Part shown: positions 7,289 to 14,709 of the stretch, in pieces
Layout: each line of letters opens with the position of its first letter
Numbering within the stretch: the stretch's first letter is position 1
IMG/VR virus record: IMGVR_UViG_3300031669_000118
Span: 1 to 35,848 of that record
Length of the DNA stretch: 35,848 nucleotides
Reading direction: 5' to 3' (one strand)
DNA from: a virus
The notes under the pieces: generated by a model
What the model was told of the DNA's origin: nothing
Database searches by the model: none
The model's input: only the letters and a program-made list of their open reading frames with translations
Made by a program: the position numbers and the translations under genes

Positions 7289-7968
7289 TCGGACCCCCCT
7301 TCGGGAAGTGCTTTGGTCTTCCCGTAATAAGTGTTCAAGACCTGGTCCCCCCTGGTTATGAATTCGCTTTCCCGCTTGCGGACCAGTTCGGGCGGGTCGT
7401 TCGTGATAACGTTCACGGCCAGGAAGACGGCGAACATATCCTTGACCAGCGGCGGAAGAACTTCGATAATGACTTCGGCCTTCGACGTGGCAAGTCCACG
7501 CGCCAGGCGTTCCCCGTATTGATACGTCGTCGCCAGCTTCCCGATTGTCGCCAGGTCAATGTCCAGGGTCGGGGCCAGGCCCGCCGTGACCTGGTCTTCG
7601 ATTTGCTTCTGATACTTCCGAATTCCCGCCGTGACCAGGGCCCCAATGTCGCGGAACGTTCGGACGTGTTCTTCGGTCATTTGGTCAACCTGGGTCTGGA
7701 CGTCCTGGAAGTCCGCGCTTTCATGCCTGGCGGCCCGTTCCAATATCTTCGCTTGCCAACCGTATTCGGACGAATAACGTTCCAGGGTCTTCAATGAGAT
7801 TTCCGCCCCGACGCCGCGGACAAGTCCCCAAAGCCGCTTCAGTGTTCGGTTGACCCCCATTTGTTCATATACCAGGAAGAAGTATTCCTGGCGTTCGTCC
7901 GCCCGAAACGCGTTCCAGGGACGGGGCGGTTGCTTCTTGTGACTTTTCTTCGTCGGTTCCTTTGCCAT
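7285..7968 (-). CDS. terS: Terminase small subunit-like DNA-binding protein
   Basis: A 227-residue protein with a basic N-terminus (MAKEPTKKSHKKQPPRP) and a helix-turn-helix-like segment near 55-75, including SLKTLERYSSEYGWQ. The W-x-x-R/K pattern after it is typical of phage small terminases. A long helical middle could form the oligomerisation core. Small terminases recognise the packaging start and present it to the large subunit. Position a few genes before the large subunit supports the call. The start has an optimal G-run site. Confidence 0.7.
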   Translation of the reverse strand: MAKEPTKKSHKKQPPRPWNAFRADERQEYFFLVYEQMGVNRTLKRLWGLVRGVGAEISLKTLERYSSEYGWQAKILERAARHESADFQDVQTQVDQMTEEHVRTFRDIGALVTAGIRKYQKQIEDQVTAGLAPTLDIDLATIGKLATTYQYGERLARGLATSKAEVIIEVLPPLVKDMFAVFLAVNVITNDPPELVRKRESEFITRGDQVLNTYYGKTKALPEGGSE

Positions 7969-7969
7969 G

Positions 7970-8293
7970 TTACGCGGACCCCCCTTCCTTCTTCCAGTCG
8001 TCGAAGCTATAAAAGGCGCAATGTCGCTTCCCTTCGGTCCCGTCCTTCTTCAAGTAAACGCCGCGCATTCCATAAGCGGGCCCGTATCCTTTCGAATTCC
8101 CGAATATTTCCTTCACGACGGACCTTTGTTCGCGGCGGTCAACCAGGACGTCGCCGACGTGGAACGGGCATTCATTGGCGGCGTGGTATTTCCGCAATTC
8201 CCCCAGGCGGCGGCCAATGTCCGAACGCTGGTCTTCCAGGGCGTTGATTTCCTGGGCGATTTCCTGGGGCGTCATATCTTCGGCCTTCTTCAT
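7970..8293 (-). CDS. Hypothetical protein with coiled-coil N-terminus
   Basis: A 107-residue protein starting MKKAEDMTPQEIAQEINALEDQR, a likely coiled coil over residues 8-40. A Cys/His-containing beta-like part follows (ECPFHVGDVLVDRREQRSVV, later RHCAFYSFDDW). The start at 8293 is chosen for its GGGGG ribosome binding site and the ATGA overlap with the upstream gene. The function is unknown. Confidence 0.65.
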   Translation of the reverse strand: MKKAEDMTPQEIAQEINALEDQRSDIGRRLGELRKYHAANECPFHVGDVLVDRREQRSVVKEIFGNSKGYGPAYGMRGVYLKKDGTEGKRHCAFYSFDDWKKEGGSA

Positions 8294-9420
8294 AGTGTCG
8301 CCCCCGTTCCGTGTCCGTGGTTGGTTCCGCCGATTGACGTCCGTATCCCTTCGGCAACGGCCAGGCAATGACGGCAATAATCCGCGCCAATAACGGAAGC
8401 ATGATACAACAAGGCGTTCGCCAGCGGGGTTTCAGCCCGCGCGTTCGCTTCGTCCCAGGTTCCCAGGGTTTCCAGGTCGTTCACGTCAACGGCCGTCCAG
8501 TCACAAGCCCGTATCGGATAGCCGAACGGTTGTCGGTATAGGTGAACGCGGTTCCGCTTTTGTCCCCCCTGGCGGGCGATAATGTCGCGGCGGTCCTTGT
8601 GACCGACCAGCTTTTCGGTCGGGATATTGACCACGGTCGTCGGTCGGTTCGGCGGTAGTATCGAAACGTCGCCGCCGTCAACCAGTATCGTTTCCCCTTC
8701 CTTCGCCTTGTATATCGCTTCTTCGACGGTAGTTATGACGTTTTGACGTGACCGCCAGGCTTGCCCCTTCGTCCCGTTGTGGAAGTCAATCCGAACCAGT
8801 TGGCCGCGGTCTTCCGCCAGGACGAATTCACAAGGAAGCGGGGCATGACCAGGGGCCCGAAGGTTGATACCGACCCCGCGCCAGGCTTCGAATACAAGTT
8901 CGGTGCAAATGAAAGCCTGGTCCCTTCCGTATGGTATTTCGGCGGGCGTCATTCGCCGCGGGGGTTTCCCGTGGACCAGGCGGCCAGCCTGGAAACGAAG
9001 GACGCCGACCAGAAGCTTCAGGTATAGCGCGAAGTCGTATCCGTGACGGCCGAAACATGACGCCTTCCCGACGGCGATTTCCCCCAGGTATTCTTCGGAC
9101 CTGGACGCGTTCAAGCGGTATTTATGGGCGTTGAATACCTTCCAGAATTCGGGGTTGTCTTCGTTGACGCGGAAGACTTGATAATCCCGCTTCGCATACC
9201 AGGAAAGGCGGCCCATTGTCGGGCCCTTCGCGACGCTTTCAATTATCGAATAGTCGTCTTCGTCTTCCAGGTATCCGTCAATCAATAAGAAGTGATACAA
9301 CGGCGTTTGCGGGTCGAAAAGGTGATACGCCAGCTTCCCCAGGACGTTGTAATTCGCGACGCCGACGACGTCGCCAGCCTGGTATATTATGCGTCGGTCG
9401 CTGTCTTGTTCGACTTTCAT
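8290..9420 (-). CDS. Permuted NlpC/P60 (YiiX-like) papain-fold hydrolase
   Basis: A 376-residue protein. Residues 15-185 look like the circularly permuted NlpC/P60 (YiiX/YebB) fold: GDVVGVANYN at 17-25, His in YHFLLIDG (H43), a YDFALYLKLL helix at 128-137, and the nucleophile motif FICTELVFEAW (C172). These enzymes cleave amide or acyl bonds, often in peptidoglycan or lipids. The C-terminal about 190 residues are unassigned and end in a Gly/His-rich tail. It is the best endolysin candidate in the genome, but it lies among nucleotide-metabolism genes and lacks a signal peptide, so another role is possible. Confidence 0.65.
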   Translation of the reverse strand: MKVEQDSDRRIIYQAGDVVGVANYNVLGKLAYHLFDPQTPLYHFLLIDGYLEDEDDYSIIESVAKGPTMGRLSWYAKRDYQVFRVNEDNPEFWKVFNAHKYRLNASRSEEYLGEIAVGKASCFGRHGYDFALYLKLLVGVLRFQAGRLVHGKPPRRMTPAEIPYGRDQAFICTELVFEAWRGVGINLRAPGHAPLPCEFVLAEDRGQLVRIDFHNGTKGQAWRSRQNVITTVEEAIYKAKEGETILVDGGDVSILPPNRPTTVVNIPTEKLVGHKDRRDIIARQGGQKRNRVHLYRQPFGYPIRACDWTAVDVNDLETLGTWDEANARAETPLANALLYHASVIGADYCRHCLAVAEGIRTSIGGTNHGHGTGATL

Positions 9421-9713
9421 GGTTTCCCCCCTTGCGCTTTTCGCGCTTCTTCGATTGCCTTGTCCGCCATGCCAGGCTTCGGGACGTATAACAGCGGACC
9501 CTTTTCCGTCGGCGGTCCTTCTTCGACGACTTCGGGCGGCTTCGTATGGTCCAGAATGTAAAGGACGTCGGCAATCAAAGCCCTATGCTTCAGGCACGTT
9601 TCGGGCTTGCCTGGTTCCTTCGCGAAGATTTGTCCGCAACCAGGGAACGGACAACGGAAAAGTGGTTCCCGTTTCGAATTGAATACTTGCTTCTTCCCGT
9701 TCTTATTCGCCAT
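9417..9713 (-). CDS. Zinc-finger protein (C2CH-like)
   Basis: A 98-residue protein. FRCPFPGCGQIF...ETCLKH gives C21, C26, C40 and H43 as zinc ligands, close to a C2H2/C2CH finger. The rest is Pro/Lys-rich and low in structure. It overlaps the hydrolase gene by ATGA and the MazG-like gene by 11 bases. The start has a normal upstream site. It probably binds nucleic acid or protein; the partner is unknown. Confidence 0.65.
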   Translation of the reverse strand: MANKNGKKQVFNSKREPLFRCPFPGCGQIFAKEPGKPETCLKHRALIADVLYILDHTKPPEVVEEGPPTEKGPLLYVPKPGMADKAIEEARKAQGGKP

Positions 9714-9996
9714 TGATAACCCCCTTCTTTTCCAGCTTGTCCTTCAAGCGGATTGACTTCGTTTCCCTGTAATATTCGAACTTCTTCCGAAGCCCTGGGA
9801 CGAACTGAAGTTGGTCAATCATTATCTGGACGTCGGCCAGTTCTTCGGCGACCGTGTCGTCGTCCCAGGGGATACGGCCGCGGACGGCATGAAGGACGGC
9901 CGCCCCCGCTTCCGCCAGTTCTTCCGCCGCCATGCGGAATTGTGGGTCGTTGCCGTAGGTTTCCATTGCCTTTTCGTATATCTTCGACCAGGTCAT
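9703..9996 (-). CDS. MazG-like nucleotide pyrophosphohydrolase
   Basis: A 97-residue protein with the two acidic helices of the MazG/dUTPase-type all-alpha NTP pyrophosphatase fold: EELAE at 25-29 and EELAD at 51-55, spaced as in the family, with magnesium-binding acidic residues. Such phage enzymes clean up non-canonical nucleotides or lower alarmone signals. The start at 9996 gives an ATGA overlap with the preceding zinc-ribbon gene; the longer frame overlaps that gene and is rejected. The family is clear, the substrate is not. Confidence 0.75.
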   Translation of the reverse strand: MTWSKIYEKAMETYGNDPQFRMAAEELAEAGAAVLHAVRGRIPWDDDTVAEELADVQIMIDQLQFVPGLRKKFEYYRETKSIRLKDKLEKKGVINGE

Positions 9997-10199
9997 TTCG
10001 GGACCTTCTTCCCCGACGCGTCGCGCTTCCAGCCGAAGCCCCCCAGGACGTTTCGCGGTCGGCGTAACGGTTGGGCCCCTGGGACGCCGCGGCATACGGG
10101 ACAAATGGGCGTGTCCCGTTCCCAATCAATTTCGGTCCCGTTGACCATTTCCAGGCGTTCCATTCCTTGCCCGCATTTCGAACAAACGACTATGTCCAT
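9993..10199 (-). CDS. Zinc-ribbon protein
   Basis: A 68-residue protein, MDIVVCSKCG...ICPVCRG, with C6/C9 and C33/C36 as zinc ligands and a basic C-terminal tail (RRPRNVLGGFGWKRD). It has an ideal AAAGGGGGT ribosome binding site and an ATGA overlap with the MazG-like gene. It resembles other small phage zinc ribbons and is one of about fifteen Cys-rich proteins in this genome. Confidence 0.7.
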   Translation of the reverse strand: MDIVVCSKCGQGMERLEMVNGTEIDWERDTPICPVCRGVPGAQPLRRPRNVLGGFGWKRDASGKKVPK

Positions 10200-10219
10200 A
10201 TTGTAACCCCCTTTCGTTT

Positions 10220-11005
10220 TTATTTCGGGAATTCCCCGACTGTTATTCCTTCGGCTTCGCCCAGGTATCGGGCCAGGTCCTTCTTGATATAGTAAGATTT
10301 CCCCAGGGCATTCAAGACCAGGCGCGCGGACCTGGCGAAAGTCCGCCAGTCAATCCGCGGCCCCGTGTATTCGGGCGGAAGCCGTTTCGAATAGTTCAAG
10401 GTCCCGACCTTGTAATGGTCCACGAACGCCGCGGTTTCTTCGATAAGCTGAAGCGTTTCCGACGGGTCAATGACGGGTTCCAGGGATACCCAGGTCCCGA
10501 CGCCCTTGTCGTGTGCTTCCTTCAGGGCGGCCATGCGTTCGGCGGGAAGGGCCGCCCCTGGTTCCCAGGACTTTGACCTGGAAGCTTGAATGAAGGTCAA
10601 GGTCGTTCCGAATAGGTCCGCGGGCCCCAATAGGTCGAAGTCCCTGGTCGCGCGAAGCCCGCCCTTCGTGAGTATCGCGACGGGAATTCCGTATCTGTGA
10701 AGTTCTTCAATCGCCCGCCTGGTCAACTTGAATTCCATGTCGGCGGGTTGATACGGGTCCGTGACGAAGGACAAAAGGACGTGTCGGTCGTCGCCCCTGG
10801 CGTTCATTCGTTCGGCGTCCTTCCGCAAGGCGGCCAGGGCCCCGTCGCCTTGTTGCCTGGGGACCGCGCGGCGGTAGAATTCCGCCCTGGGAATGTGAAG
10901 GACGTCGGCCCCGTAGCAATAGACGCAACCATGTTCGCAACCAGTATATAAGTTCGCCGCCAGTTCGAAGTATTCCCTGGCGCGGCCGCTTGCTTCGTAT
11001 ATCAT
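10220..11005 (-). CDS. Radical SAM protein (SplB/COG1533-like)
   Basis: A 261-residue radical SAM enzyme. The cluster motif CEHGCVYC (C23, C27, C30) follows NLYTGC, typical of the spore-photoproduct-lyase-like COG1533 group. SFVTDPYQPAD and AILTKGGLRATRDFDLL match the conserved core strands. Such enzymes use a 4Fe-4S cluster and SAM to make a radical; the substrate of phage members is mostly unknown (DNA lesion repair or nucleotide modification are possible). Length is normal. It overlaps the next gene by ATGA and lies beside MazG-like and RuvC genes, so a nucleic-acid role is plausible. Confidence 0.85.
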   Translation of the reverse strand: MIYEASGRAREYFELAANLYTGCEHGCVYCYGADVLHIPRAEFYRRAVPRQQGDGALAALRKDAERMNARGDDRHVLLSFVTDPYQPADMEFKLTRRAIEELHRYGIPVAILTKGGLRATRDFDLLGPADLFGTTLTFIQASRSKSWEPGAALPAERMAALKEAHDKGVGTWVSLEPVIDPSETLQLIEETAAFVDHYKVGTLNYSKRLPPEYTGPRIDWRTFARSARLVLNALGKSYYIKKDLARYLGEAEGITVGEFPK

Positions 11006-11223
11006 ACGGCCCCCCTTGCGACCTGGTCCTGGTAACGTCGGGCTTCGCGGCGGACACGGGCCCAGGAATGGGCCAGTTGGCGTTCCATTGCGTCGCGGAC
11101 GCGGACCGCGCTTTCCAGGTCGGCTTCCGCCTGGGCGGTTTCTAATAAGTGAATGGCTTCCTGGGCCGCCTTCGGGTCCAGGACCGTTCCTTCCTTCAGG
11201 AAGGTATTATTTCCGTCTTCCAC
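11002..11223 (-). CDS. Small helical hypothetical protein
   Basis: A 73-residue protein from a GTG start (MEDGNNTFLKEGTVLD) with a GAAAGGGGGG ribosome binding site. Residues 16-70 are Ala/Glu/Arg-rich and predicted helical. It overlaps the radical SAM gene by ATGA and the previous gene by 17 bases. The family is not recognised. Confidence 0.65.
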   Translation of the reverse strand: MEDGNNTFLKEGTVLDPKAAQEAIHLLETAQAEADLESAVRVRDAMERQLAHSWARVRREARRYQDQVARGAV

Positions 11224-11410
11224 GTTGCCCCCCTTTCGATTGATAACATTCTTCGTGATAGTAAACGGTCGTATTCCAGGACCCGCCGCTGGAAGACTGG
11301 CGGGCCGTGGTCTTGACGCCCTTTTCGCCGACGGCTATCTTTTGCCCCTTCGGACATTGCTTGAAGTGGCAATCGCGTTCGGCCGTGGCCGTGAATAGTG
11401 TCGCTGTCAT
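11207..11410 (-). CDS. Small Cys/His (PARP-finger-like) protein
   Basis: A 67-residue protein. C14, C19, H52 and C55 (DCHFKQCPKGQKIAVGEKG...YYHEECY) resemble the CxxC...HxxC layout of PARP-type zinc fingers. The C-terminus is basic (GGQRGRRK). The start at 11410 overlaps the RuvC-like gene by ATGA; the longer frame lies inside that gene and is rejected. A DNA-end or nick-binding role would fit such a finger but is speculative. Confidence 0.65.
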   Translation of the reverse strand: MTATLFTATAERDCHFKQCPKGQKIAVGEKGVKTTARQSSSGGSWNTTVYYHEECYQSKGGQRGRRK

Positions 11411-11895
11411 TTCGTCATTCCTTCCAGCTTCAGCGTTCCCCCATGATAAACGCCTATCCCCAGGGCGTCGTATTCGTGTTCGGTCAATCCCCTGGGAAGC
11501 CTGGGGAACCTGAAGCAAAGGTTTTCCTTCGTGGTTTCCTTCGTGGCATGGCTTGACCCGACGACGCCGTTCTTCCAGGTCGCGGGGTTGTATGCCGCCA
11601 GGCCCAGGCCCAGGCCCTTCGCCCATTCCTGAATTGACCTGAAGACAATCTGAAGGCCCGCGATATTTCGGTTTCGGTTCGTCCCATGCCAGGCGAACTT
11701 CACGTCTTCGATTGCGATTTCCTGGAAGTCGTATTGCTGGACCAGGTGAACCAGTTCGTTGATAATGAACTGGAAGCGGAAGGAATAGTCAACCTTCTTC
11801 GTGTCGATTTTCCCCCAAGCGACCAGGCGGTCGTCGTCGAAGACGGCCCAACCCGAAACGGTCGAAGATGGGTCCAGGGCCAGGAAGCGCGTCAT
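11407..11895 (-). CDS. ruvC: RuvC-like Holliday junction resolvase
   Basis: A 162-residue RNase H-fold nuclease. LALDPSSTVSGWAVF holds the first acidic residue (D8), IAIEDV the second (E63), and EHEYDALGIG the C-terminal aspartate (D143), in RuvC order and spacing. Phages use such enzymes to resolve branched replication or recombination intermediates before packaging. The start at 11895 is preceded by AAGGGGGCC; an upstream extension of 19 residues would read through the ribosome binding site. It lies next to the DnaC-like loader. Confidence 0.85.
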   Translation of the reverse strand: MTRFLALDPSSTVSGWAVFDDDRLVAWGKIDTKKVDYSFRFQFIINELVHLVQQYDFQEIAIEDVKFAWHGTNRNRNIAGLQIVFRSIQEWAKGLGLGLAAYNPATWKNGVVGSSHATKETTKENLCFRFPRLPRGLTEHEYDALGIGVYHGGTLKLEGMTK

Positions 11896-12143
11896 TGCTG
11901 GCCCCCTTCTTCGGGTTCTGGTTCCTTGAAGTGACAACATTCTTGACGACATAAATAATGTCCGTCACTTTCACAATCCCAATCGCCAGGCTTTCGTTTC
12001 CTGGGTTCAAAGCCGTCACATTTGGCGTCGGCGTCCCGAATTGTGGGGATTCCGTCGGGAATAGGACCAGGGGTTGCTATCCGCCGCCAGGCGAATCGAA
12101 TGACGGCTTTCCAAAGTCCTTCGGTTGATATGATAATTTTCAT
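11892..12143 (-). CDS. Small Cys-rich hypothetical protein
   Basis: An 83-residue protein with a beta-rich N-terminus (MKIIISTEGLWKAVIRFAWRR) and a C-terminal half holding C42, C57, C65, C69 and C70 with nearby His, consistent with zinc binding. It has a strong AAGGGGGCG ribosome binding site and an ATGA overlap with both neighbours, the DnaC-like and RuvC-like genes. Function unknown. Confidence 0.6.
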   Translation of the reverse strand: MKIIISTEGLWKAVIRFAWRRIATPGPIPDGIPTIRDADAKCDGFEPRKRKPGDWDCESDGHYLCRQECCHFKEPEPEEGGQQ

Positions 12144-12730
12144 TCCTTCGCCCCCTTCCCGCGCCAGCTTTCGCCCGTGATAACGGCCGACGCGCCTTCC
12201 TTGACGCGGTCCAGGATACGTTCGGACTGGTCCGCCAGCTTGTTCGCGGTTATGACCAGGGGAAGGCGTTCGCGGTATCGGTAGTCAACCAGGGCGTCCA
12301 GTTGGGCGTCCCGCCAGGCCGTTCGATTGTGGGCCCCCAGGTCGTCCAGGACAACCAGGTCGGCTTCCTTCAGGCGGGACCAGAAGCGGCCGTATTCCTT
12401 GCCGTCTTCCAGCTTCGATTGAAGGTCGTTCAATAGTTCTTCGGCCTGGTAGTATATGACGCGTTCCCCGCATTCCAGGAAGGCCCAGGCGATAGCATAC
12501 GCCAGGGTCGTCTTCCCGACGCCTGGAATTCCTATCAAAAGGAAAAGCGGCGGGTTGACTTTGTCTTCCAGGAAGGACTTGACCACGGCGAAGGCTTTTC
12601 GGTTTCCTTCGGTCTTTTCCAGGTCCCCCAGGGTCCGCGACCTGGTATGGCGCGGGACCCTGGAAGTGTGGACCCGTTCTTCAATTCGTTGTTTCCAGGC
12701 TTGTTCTTGACGTTCTTCGGGCGTTTGCAT
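12140..12730 (-). CDS. dnaC: DnaC/IstB-like helicase loader ATPase
   Basis: A 196-residue AAA+ ATPase. Walker A is GIPGVGKTT (67-75), Walker B is LVVLDDLG (125-132), and a sensor-like LPLVITANK strand follows. The N-terminal 45 residues are charged and helical, the usual helicase- or initiator-binding part. Such proteins load the host replicative helicase at the phage origin. It directly follows the initiator gene, a common initiator-loader pair. No helicase or polymerase gene was found, so the host machinery must be recruited. Confidence 0.88.
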   Translation of the reverse strand: MQTPEERQEQAWKQRIEERVHTSRVPRHTRSRTLGDLEKTEGNRKAFAVVKSFLEDKVNPPLFLLIGIPGVGKTTLAYAIAWAFLECGERVIYYQAEELLNDLQSKLEDGKEYGRFWSRLKEADLVVLDDLGAHNRTAWRDAQLDALVDYRYRERLPLVITANKLADQSERILDRVKEGASAVITGESWRGKGAKE

Positions 12731-13630
12731 TTACAGTCCCCTTTCCTTTGCCTGGGCGACCAGGTCGTCTTCGGTTGGAAGAAGGGAAGCCTGGCGGCCG
12801 AATATCGGTCGGGTCGGTTTCCCAATGTCTTCATTGACATATACCATTGACACGAAGACGGGCTTCCCATTCATGCCGCGGGACGAACATTTCGCTTCCC
12901 AGGCGGATATTATTTCGGTTTCAGAATAACCCCTTTGAAGCATTCGCGCAATCGCTTTCGCTTCTTTTCCGTGGTTCGGAATAGGGTCCTTGTCCGTGAT
13001 TGTCGGATACCCGAAGAACTTTTGCATTCCTTCAAAGTAAACTGAATAATCCCTTTTCACAAGGGCGCGGGGTTTCTTCGAAGAAGAAGCCCCTTTGTTC
13101 TTCTCTGTGTTACTCTCTGAAGGTTGTTTCTGGTTACTCTCTGGTAACGGGTTTTCGTGCGTAGCTTGTGCCTGGCCCGAAGGTGTCAACTTGACACTAT
13201 GCAAAGGGTCAACTTGACCCAATGGAACGGGCCATTCTGACACAATGGACGGTTCACTTTGACACAATAGGGAAAGCCGTTCGTGGTTGACCCGATACCA
13301 TTTCGTTCGGTCAATGTTCGACTTATTGAAGCAACCAGACACAAGGAAGCCCGCCTTTTCCAGACGCGCGAATATCCGCTTCAAAGTGGAAACGGACCAC
13401 AAGTTCGCGAATTGGTCGGACCAGGCGGCGAACGTGTTATACGTCCAGAAGAAGCCGTCTTGTTCGTTACGGTTGGCCCGCTGGTTCAATATAACCCAAT
13501 AGTGGACTTGTTGAAGGACCAGGGCTTCGTCAATGCCGTTGAACCCTGGGACCCCCTTCAGTAACCGCGCCAGTTCGGGAATAAGGACCAGCGGCCGTTC
13601 GTCGTATAGTAAGCGACTTTCGGCCCCCAT
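12731..13630 (-). CDS. Replication initiator / replisome organizer
   Basis: A 299-residue protein with a winged-helix-like N-terminus: ALVLQQVHYWVILNQ (helix), FFWTYNTFAAWSDQF and SVSTLKRIFARLEKAGFLV (recognition helix and wing), the pattern of phage replisome organizers. A Gln/Asn/Ser/Lys-rich linker (about 150-195) carries iteron-like DNA repeats just upstream (13183-13265). The C-terminal part (YSETEIISAWEAKCSSRG) is a DnaD-like helical region. By analogy with lambda O, the origin may lie in its own gene. The start has AAGGGGGAAT. The linker also holds five of the genome's rare CTC sites. Confidence 0.75.
   Translation of the reverse strand: MGAESRLLYDERPLVLIPELARLLKGVPGFNGIDEALVLQQVHYWVILNQRANRNEQDGFFWTYNTFAAWSDQFANLWSVSTLKRIFARLEKAGFLVSGCFNKSNIDRTKWYRVNHERLSLLCQSEPSIVSEWPVPLGQVDPLHSVKLTPSGQAQATHENPLPESNQKQPSESNTEKNKGASSSKKPRALVKRDYSVYFEGMQKFFGYPTITDKDPIPNHGKEAKAIARMLQRGYSETEIISAWEAKCSSRGMNGKPVFVSMVYVNEDIGKPTRPIFGRQASLLPTEDDLVAQAKERGL
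13183..13265. repeat. Iteron-like repeats, candidate replication origin
   Basis: Four copies of a TTGACAC-type unit lie inside the initiator gene, with right half-sites ending at 13197, 13220, 13243 and 13265, i.e. spaced 23, 23 and 22 bases, about two helical turns. The first two are near-perfect palindromes (GTGTCAACTTGACAC and GGGTCAACTTGACCC); the last two keep only the half-site plus ACAATGG. Regular spacing within an initiator gene is the layout of lambda-type origins. Origin function is inferred. Confidence 0.65.
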
Positions 13631-13633
13631 TGA

Positions 13634-14410
13634 TTATTCCCCCTTCTTCGGTTCGGCTTCCCCCTTGCCTTCTTCCGCGTCGAAGGAACCGACGTCAAGG
13701 ACGCGTATCAACTTGTATCCTTCGGGCGACGGTTCCAGCCTTTCCAGGGCGGCCCGAACTTCGAACGGTTCCGAATATTCCTGGCCGACGGCCCCGCAAT
13801 TCTTGACGCCCGATACGACGGCTTCGGTCGGGGACTTCCCGCGGCCCGCGGCCGACTTGATTTCCCCCGTCCCGTTGACGTATTCAATCAGGACGCCGAA
13901 AGGTTTCGCTTCTTCGGGAATATGGTTGAATGTGACCCCGTGTATCTTGACCAGGTGTTCGGGTCCTTCCTGGACCTGGACGGCGGTCCCTTCCTTCGGA
14001 CTGGACTTGCCCGCCTTCTTTTCCTGGGCCTTCGGTTCGGCCAGTTTGGGGACGACGGCCTGAAGGACTTCGACGGTCTTCGTCTTCACGTCGAACTTGA
14101 AGTCCATTGCCGATTGTGGCGAAGCGATTGTCGCGGAAAGGCCCCCGTTCGGTTGGGCCAATAGGTTGACCAGGCGGAAGATTTCGAAGGGGTCAACCCT
14201 TGCCTGGAATTGAACCCCGACGACCATGTGACCCTTGTCGTCAAGGGCAATCGGAAGCTTCAGGTTCGAAATACCCTGGAAGGTGATTGATACGGCCAGC
14301 GGTTGAACAACTTCGGCGTTCTTCGCGTCCAGGACTTCGGTCTTCTTCGCTTCGGTCTTCTTCGTGGTTTCGGGCTTGTCTTCGGTTTTCTTGTCGGTCT
14401 TCTTGACCAT
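13634..14410 (-). CDS. Hypothetical protein with Lys/Thr/Glu-rich N-terminus
   Basis: A 258-residue protein. The first 30 residues repeat KKTE-type units (KKTDKKTEDKPETTKKTEAKKTE) and are disordered. Residues 35-120 look beta-rich, a Lys-rich linker follows at 130-145, and the C-terminal part (GRGKSPTEAVVSGVKNCGAVG) is compact. It lies just before the replication initiator in transcription order. It could be a single-strand DNA-binding or recombination accessory protein, but no motif proves it. The ribosome binding site is AAAAGGGGGAA. The 49-base gap upstream contains a perfect TATAAT without a good -35. Confidence 0.6.
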   Translation of the reverse strand: MVKKTDKKTEDKPETTKKTEAKKTEVLDAKNAEVVQPLAVSITFQGISNLKLPIALDDKGHMVVGVQFQARVDPFEIFRLVNLLAQPNGGLSATIASPQSAMDFKFDVKTKTVEVLQAVVPKLAEPKAQEKKAGKSSPKEGTAVQVQEGPEHLVKIHGVTFNHIPEEAKPFGVLIEYVNGTGEIKSAAGRGKSPTEAVVSGVKNCGAVGQEYSEPFEVRAALERLEPSPEGYKLIRVLDVGSFDAEEGKGEAEPKKGE

Positions 14411-14459
14411 GATATATTCCCCCTTTTCGGATAAAAAAAGGGAAACCGCATTATAAAAT

Positions 14460-14654
14460 TTACGGGTCCCGTCGGATAGTGTCGCCGTTGAAGTAGCGTG
14501 TGAAGTGGTTATTGATAAAAGCCGCCTTGCTTTCGAAGCCCAGGCGTTCGGCTTCCTGGCCCAATTGTTCGTCCACGCCGACCAGGACGCGCCAGTTCCG
14601 ATTGACTTTCCCAGGGGCGACTTTGCCCTTCTTGTGTTCGGTCTTGTTTACCAT
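14460..14654 (-). CDS. Ribbon-helix-helix-like DNA-binding protein
   Basis: A 64-residue protein with a basic N-terminus, then WRVLVGVDEQLGQEAERLGFESKAAFINNHF, whose strand-helix-turn-helix pattern matches Arc/CopG ribbon-helix-helix proteins. It is the first gene after a strong promoter (14680-14709). Such proteins bind short palindromes; the GTGTCAAGTTGACAC sites at 4892 and 13183 are candidate targets. That link is inference. Confidence 0.55.
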   Translation of the reverse strand: MVNKTEHKKGKVAPGKVNRNWRVLVGVDEQLGQEAERLGFESKAAFINNHFTRYFNGDTIRRDP

Positions 14655-14679
14655 TTGGAACCCCCTTTCATTTCCCTTG

Positions 14680-14709
14680 ATTGTAAAGCCCGCGGCTTGC
14701 CTATGTCAA
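14680..14709 (-). promoter_or_regulatory. Sigma70-like promoter before the replication genes
   Basis: On the minus strand TTGACA (14704-14709), an 18-base spacer and TACAAT (14680-14685). It lies in the 46-base gap upstream of the ribbon-helix-helix-like gene and should drive the replication and terminase genes. Both boxes are near consensus. Confidence 0.7.

Noticed and set aside
13100-13145. TTACTCTCTG repeats as a CRISPR or transposon remnant
   Set aside because: The repeats are short, in frame and encode a Gln/Ser/Asn linker; there are no spacers or terminal inverted repeats.
14411-14459. TATAAT in the gap as a promoter
   Set aside because: No acceptable -35 lies 16-18 bases upstream, so I did not list it as a promoter.
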